A stretch of 47,571 nt of DNA from Planctomycetota bacterium (lineage in GTDB: Bacteria; Planctomycetota; Phycisphaerae; Sedimentisphaerales; Anaerobacaceae): contig VRUK01000037.1 of NCBI GenBank assembly GCA_019456195.1, positions 1-47,571 of the forward strand, written 5' to 3'. Of the stretch, positions 45,136 to 47,571 are shown piece by piece (positions within the stretch are counted from its first letter, which is position 1; each line of letters begins with the position of its first letter). A program made the translations under genes and the position numbers. The notes under the pieces were generated by a model, which ran no database searches, was not told the DNA's origin, and worked only from the letters and a program-made list of their open reading frames with translations.

Positions 45136-46374
45136 ATGAAAATAATTGTACAAAAATTTGGTGGTACTTCGGTTGCGGATGCTCCGAAGATACGCAATGC
45201 CGCCAAACGTGTTATTAAAACTGTAGAGAATGGCTTTGGAGTAGTGGTAGTAGCCTCGGCACGCGGCAAACAGACAGACCAGCTCGTCGCTGACGCTTTT
45301 GAGCTTAATCCTAATCCGCCTAAACGCGAGATGGATCAATTGCTCAGTACCGGCGAGCAGCAAACAGTTTCGCTTTTTGCGATGGCTCTTGAGGCTATGG
45401 GGCATGATGCAATCAGCTTTACCGGCAGCCAAATCCGAATGATAACCGATAGCTCCCACACAAAGGCGCGGATAAAAAGTATCGGTGCCGAACGAATTCA
45501 TAAACAACTGGACAAAGGCAGGATTGTTATTGTCGCAGGTTTTCAGGGTATAGATAAGGATGAAAATATAACGACGCTCGGCAGAGGCGGTTCGGATACG
45601 ACCGCGGTTGTGCTGGCCGCCTCGCTCGGAGCCGAGGAGTGTGAAATCTATACGGATGTTGATGGAGTTCACACTTCTGATCCGCGGATATTCAAAGATG
45701 CGGCGAAAATAGATGAGATTAGTTACGACGAAATGCTCGAGCTGGCGAGTTTTGGAGCCGGTGTTATGCATCCTCGGGCTATCGAATTCGGTAAGAAATA
45801 TGATGTAAAGATTCATGTTAGAAGCAGTAGTAATGAAAGTAATGGGACAATAATAACCCACGAGGTACCGCAAATGGAAGGTGTAATAGTTTCAGGGGCC
45901 ACAATACAAAAAGATATGGCCAAAATTGGTCTTGTTGGCGTTGATAATATTCCCGGCAATGCCGCAAAAGTGTTTGCTCATCTGGCAAAGGCCAAAGTAA
46001 TTGTCAACGATATCATCCAAACGGAAATCAGTCCGGAAAAAGCGAATCTGTCGTTTATGATTAACCTGTCTGATTTAGCGGCCGCTAAAAAAGCTGCCGA
46101 ACAAATCAAAGAGGAAGTGAACTGTGATAGCATCTTTGTTCGTGATGATATTGCAGAAGTTTCCGTTATAGGCATTGGTATGCGCACCCATTATGGTGTG
46201 GCCGAGAAGATGTTCGGCGCTTTAGCTGAGGCCAAAGTTAATATCGATTCGATTACTACAAGTGAAATCCGCATCAGTTGTGCCGTTGACGAGGACCAGG
46301 CGGAAATGGCTCTCAAGGTCGTTTGTAAAGCCTTTGAGTTAGGCAAGCCGGCCGAGCATCGAAAGAAAAGTTGA
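45136..46374 (+). CDS. lysC: Aspartate kinase
   Basis: Phosphorylates aspartate, first step to lysine, methionine and threonine. KFGGTSVAD at residues 7-15 is the family signature, GFQGIDKDENITTLGRGGSD (in part) the ATP/aspartate region, and two C-terminal ACT domains (from about 260) are the allosteric sites. ATG at 45136 was chosen; a TTG two codons upstream is in frame. 412 residues is normal for the monofunctional enzyme. Third gene of the hom-apgM-lysC unit, 68 bp after apgM. No lysine riboswitch was seen in the short gap. Confidence 0.96.
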   Translation: MKIIVQKFGGTSVADAPKIRNAAKRVIKTVENGFGVVVVASARGKQTDQLVADAFELNPNPPKREMDQLLSTGEQQTVSLFAMALEAMGHDAISFTGSQIRMITDSSHTKARIKSIGAERIHKQLDKGRIVIVAGFQGIDKDENITTLGRGGSDTTAVVLAASLGAEECEIYTDVDGVHTSDPRIFKDAAKIDEISYDEMLELASFGAGVMHPRAIEFGKKYDVKIHVRSSSNESNGTIITHEVPQMEGVIVSGATIQKDMAKIGLVGVDNIPGNAAKVFAHLAKAKVIVNDIIQTEISPEKANLSFMINLSDLAAAKKAAEQIKEEVNCDSIFVRDDIAEVSVIGIGMRTHYGVAEKMFGALAEAKVNIDSITTSEIRISCAVDEDQAEMALKVVCKAFELGKPAEHRKKS

Positions 46375-46473
46375 CCATAAAAATATACACAAATAATGGA
46401 TATCGACCAGGTTTTTGCAAAATCAACGGTTTTATGTTCGATGTTCATAATGTAAAAAAAATCTGCCAATAGT

Positions 46474-46503
46474 TTGCATTACCATGACCGATTGTGTTAT
46501 AAT
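46474..46503 (+). promoter_or_regulatory. Sigma-70-like promoter of the pseudopilin gene
   Basis: TTGCAT (46474-46479), 18-nt spacer, TATAAT (46498-46503). Predicted leader of about 55 nt; an AAGGG ribosome site precedes the ATG. Confidence 0.5.
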
Positions 46504-46566
46504 TATGGCAAATAAGCTTATAAGCGAAACTCATTGTTTCTCTTTGAAAGAGAAGGGTAAAATATC

Positions 46567-47376
46567 ATGCACAAGCGAAACGGTTTTACGTTAATAGAAC
46601 TTTTGGTGGTAATTGCCATCATAGCATTGTTGATGGCGATATTGATGCCCGCCTTGAACCGGGTCAGGGGCCAGGCGCAGAAGGTTAGCTGCCAGGCCAG
46701 ACTGAAACAGTGGGGTCTTGCATTTAAGCTTTACACAGACAGCTACGACGGCAAGTTCAATAACAGGGATGCGGCTGGCGGGGTTTGGATGACTGCCCTG
46801 CGGCCTTACTACGAGGGTAATGACGAGATGCTTCTGTGCCCTACTGCTACAAGACTTATGCTGAACTCTTCCGACTGGGGTACCTTCAAGGCCGCCTCGC
46901 TCAACGATTATGTTTTTAGCTATGGCTTCAATTCCTGGGCTAACGCTGTGGAGCAGGACCGTGGAGCCCGTTGGAAGGAATGGTTCTGGAGGAATGTCCA
47001 GAACAATACAACCGTAATACCTGATACGAGGACGACCGAAGGCAGACGGATTAGCACAAATACGATACCGGTGCTCGGCGATGCCACTTGGTATGACGCC
47101 TGGCCTCGCCATACCGATTCTCCATCGCTGACCAGTGATGCCTTCGGGATAATGGATCAGGGCACTTCGGGCGAAACGAACCATTTTTGCATCGATCGTC
47201 ATAACGGATTCGTTAACATACTTTTCATGGATTGGTCGGCGAGAAGTGTAGGACTCAAAGAGTTGTGGACGTTGAAATGGCATCGTTCGAATATTATATC
47301 CGGTCCGTGGACGAAAGCAGGCGGTGCCCTGCCCCAGGACTGGCCGGCCTGGCTCAGAAACTACAGAGATTACTGA
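46567..47376 (+). CDS. Type II secretion/type IV pilin-like pseudopilin (planctomycete type)
   Basis: 269 residues. Prepilin peptidase site [12 protein letters not shown]: cleavage after Gly6, with Glu at mature position 5, then one transmembrane helix ([19 protein letters not shown], in part). The C-terminal region has [17 protein letters not shown], resembling the H-x9-DG segment of planctomycete pseudopilin-like proteins (DUF1559-like families). These occur in very many copies in planctomycete genomes and few have a known role. It stands alone after its own promoter. Confidence 0.9.
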   Translation: MHKRNGFTLIELLVVIAIIALLMAILMPALNRVRGQAQKVSCQARLKQWGLAFKLYTDSYDGKFNNRDAAGGVWMTALRPYYEGNDEMLLCPTATRLMLNSSDWGTFKAASLNDYVFSYGFNSWANAVEQDRGARWKEWFWRNVQNNTTVIPDTRTTEGRRISTNTIPVLGDATWYDAWPRHTDSPSLTSDAFGIMDQGTSGETNHFCIDRHNGFVNILFMDWSARSVGLKELWTLKWHRSNIISGPWTKAGGALPQDWPAWLRNYRDY

Positions 47377-47418
47377 GAGAACAGCTATCAAATTCAGCAG
47401 CATTTTTTGCATCGAGAA

Positions 47419-47511
47419 ATTGGGTTTGAATTGGCTTTGTTTTGGCTTTAATTGGGTTTGAATTGGGTTTGTTTTTGGCTTTATTGGGTTTGAATTGGGT
47501 TTGTTTTTTGG
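47419..47511. repeat. Degenerate ~11-bp tandem repeat (TTGGGTTTGAA-like)
   Basis: Nine TTGG starts at 47420, 47431, 47442, 47452, 47463, 47475, 47484, 47495 and 47508, each followed by GTTT, CTTT or CCCC with variable A/T padding, giving units of 9-13 bp. On the minus strand one frame reads as Asn/Pro/Thr/Gln/Lys-rich peptide (NPIKPKTNPIQTQ). I recall this peptide pattern as a spurious-ORF family common in Phycisphaerae genomes, so it is probably a dispersed intergenic repeat and not a gene. Confidence 0.8.
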
Positions 47512-47571
47512 CCCCGGTGAGCTGGATAAAATCATGTAATTGCTTGTCATGTCTAAAGTTATGTTCATTTA

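Noticed and set aside
45064..45873. 269-codon minus-strand ORF opposite lysC
   Set aside because: Overlaps an intact aspartate kinase and has no recognisable domain; a shadow frame.
46591..47568. 325-codon minus-strand ORF opposite the pseudopilin gene
   Set aside because: It is antisense to a gene with an unmistakable prepilin signature, and its start lies in the low-complexity repeat tract.
1..47571. CRISPR arrays, tRNA or rRNA genes, complete insertion sequences
   Set aside because: No regularly spaced repeats, cloverleaf-type sequence, rRNA core sequence or transposase was recognised by reading; a dedicated tRNA scan was not possible.

Overview
The window looks like a chromosomal fragment from a Gram-negative-type planctomycete, most likely of the class Phycisphaerae. 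Evidence: a PVC-type small basic protein (28557-28799), a lipid A/KDO gene (kdsA) and a TolC outer-membrane channel that imply a diderm envelope, ThyX in place of ThyA, a planctomycete-style pseudopilin beginning with a GFTLIE motif, and a Thr/Asn/Pro/Lys-type repeat tract at the right edge of a kind I associate with Phycisphaerae genomes. The taxonomic call is inference from gene content; there is no rRNA or tRNA gene in the window. No CRISPR array, complete insertion sequence or prophage was seen.

Layout. 1-3225 (+): the 3' part of a fused TRAP transporter permease and a PBP4-type D-Ala-D-Ala carboxypeptidase. 3240-5784 (-): promoter, cobalamin riboswitch, then thyX, a short MetE-like methyltransferase and a cob(I)alamin adenosyltransferase. 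5840-10483 (-): soluble histidine kinase, two CNNM/CorC paralogues and a GT-C glycosyltransferase. 10693-14032 (+): a small hypothetical, a secreted FGE-like/sialidase-like fusion, a DJ-1/PfpI protein and a lone receiver domain. 14419-16047 (+): a TPR protein ending at a terminator. 16251-17607 (-): an AT-rich accessory patch with an FRG-domain gene, nested inverted repeats and a 56-residue Cys-rich ORF. 17698-24551 (-): Na/Pi cotransporter, two NfeD proteins, flotillin FloA and a membrane-anchored hypothetical, preceded by an aminotransferase. 24917-28276: a zinc phospholipase C-like protein (+) and a secreted beta-lactamase-fold/DUF4185-like fusion (-). 28557-34243 (-): small basic protein, SPOR-like membrane protein, XerC/D recombinase, a hypothetical, KdsA with a radical SAM protein, and a diacylglycerol kinase-type lipid kinase. 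34283-37384 (-): leuS with a CYTH protein. 37563-41980 (-): a VTC-domain/DUF4956/HlyD/TolC operon. 42558-46374 (+): hom, an apgM-type proposed homoserine kinase and lysC. 46567-47376 (+): a pseudopilin, then an approximately 11-bp-period repeat.

How the genes work together. The hom-apgM-lysC operon covers aspartate to phosphohomoserine except for aspartate semialdehyde dehydrogenase. The B12-riboswitch operon joins cobalamin adenosylation, a MetE-core-like methyltransferase and folate-dependent dTMP synthesis under one B12-responsive leader. NfeD/NfeD/FloA form a membrane-microdomain cluster. The most promising candidate for an undescribed system is VTC-DUF4956-HlyD-TolC: a polyphosphate-polymerase-type catalytic domain, an integral membrane protein, a periplasmic adaptor and an outer-membrane channel, with no ABC, RND or MFS pump, behind one promoter. 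This suggests coupled synthesis and export of a polyanion, a hypothesis from gene order and not a demonstrated function.
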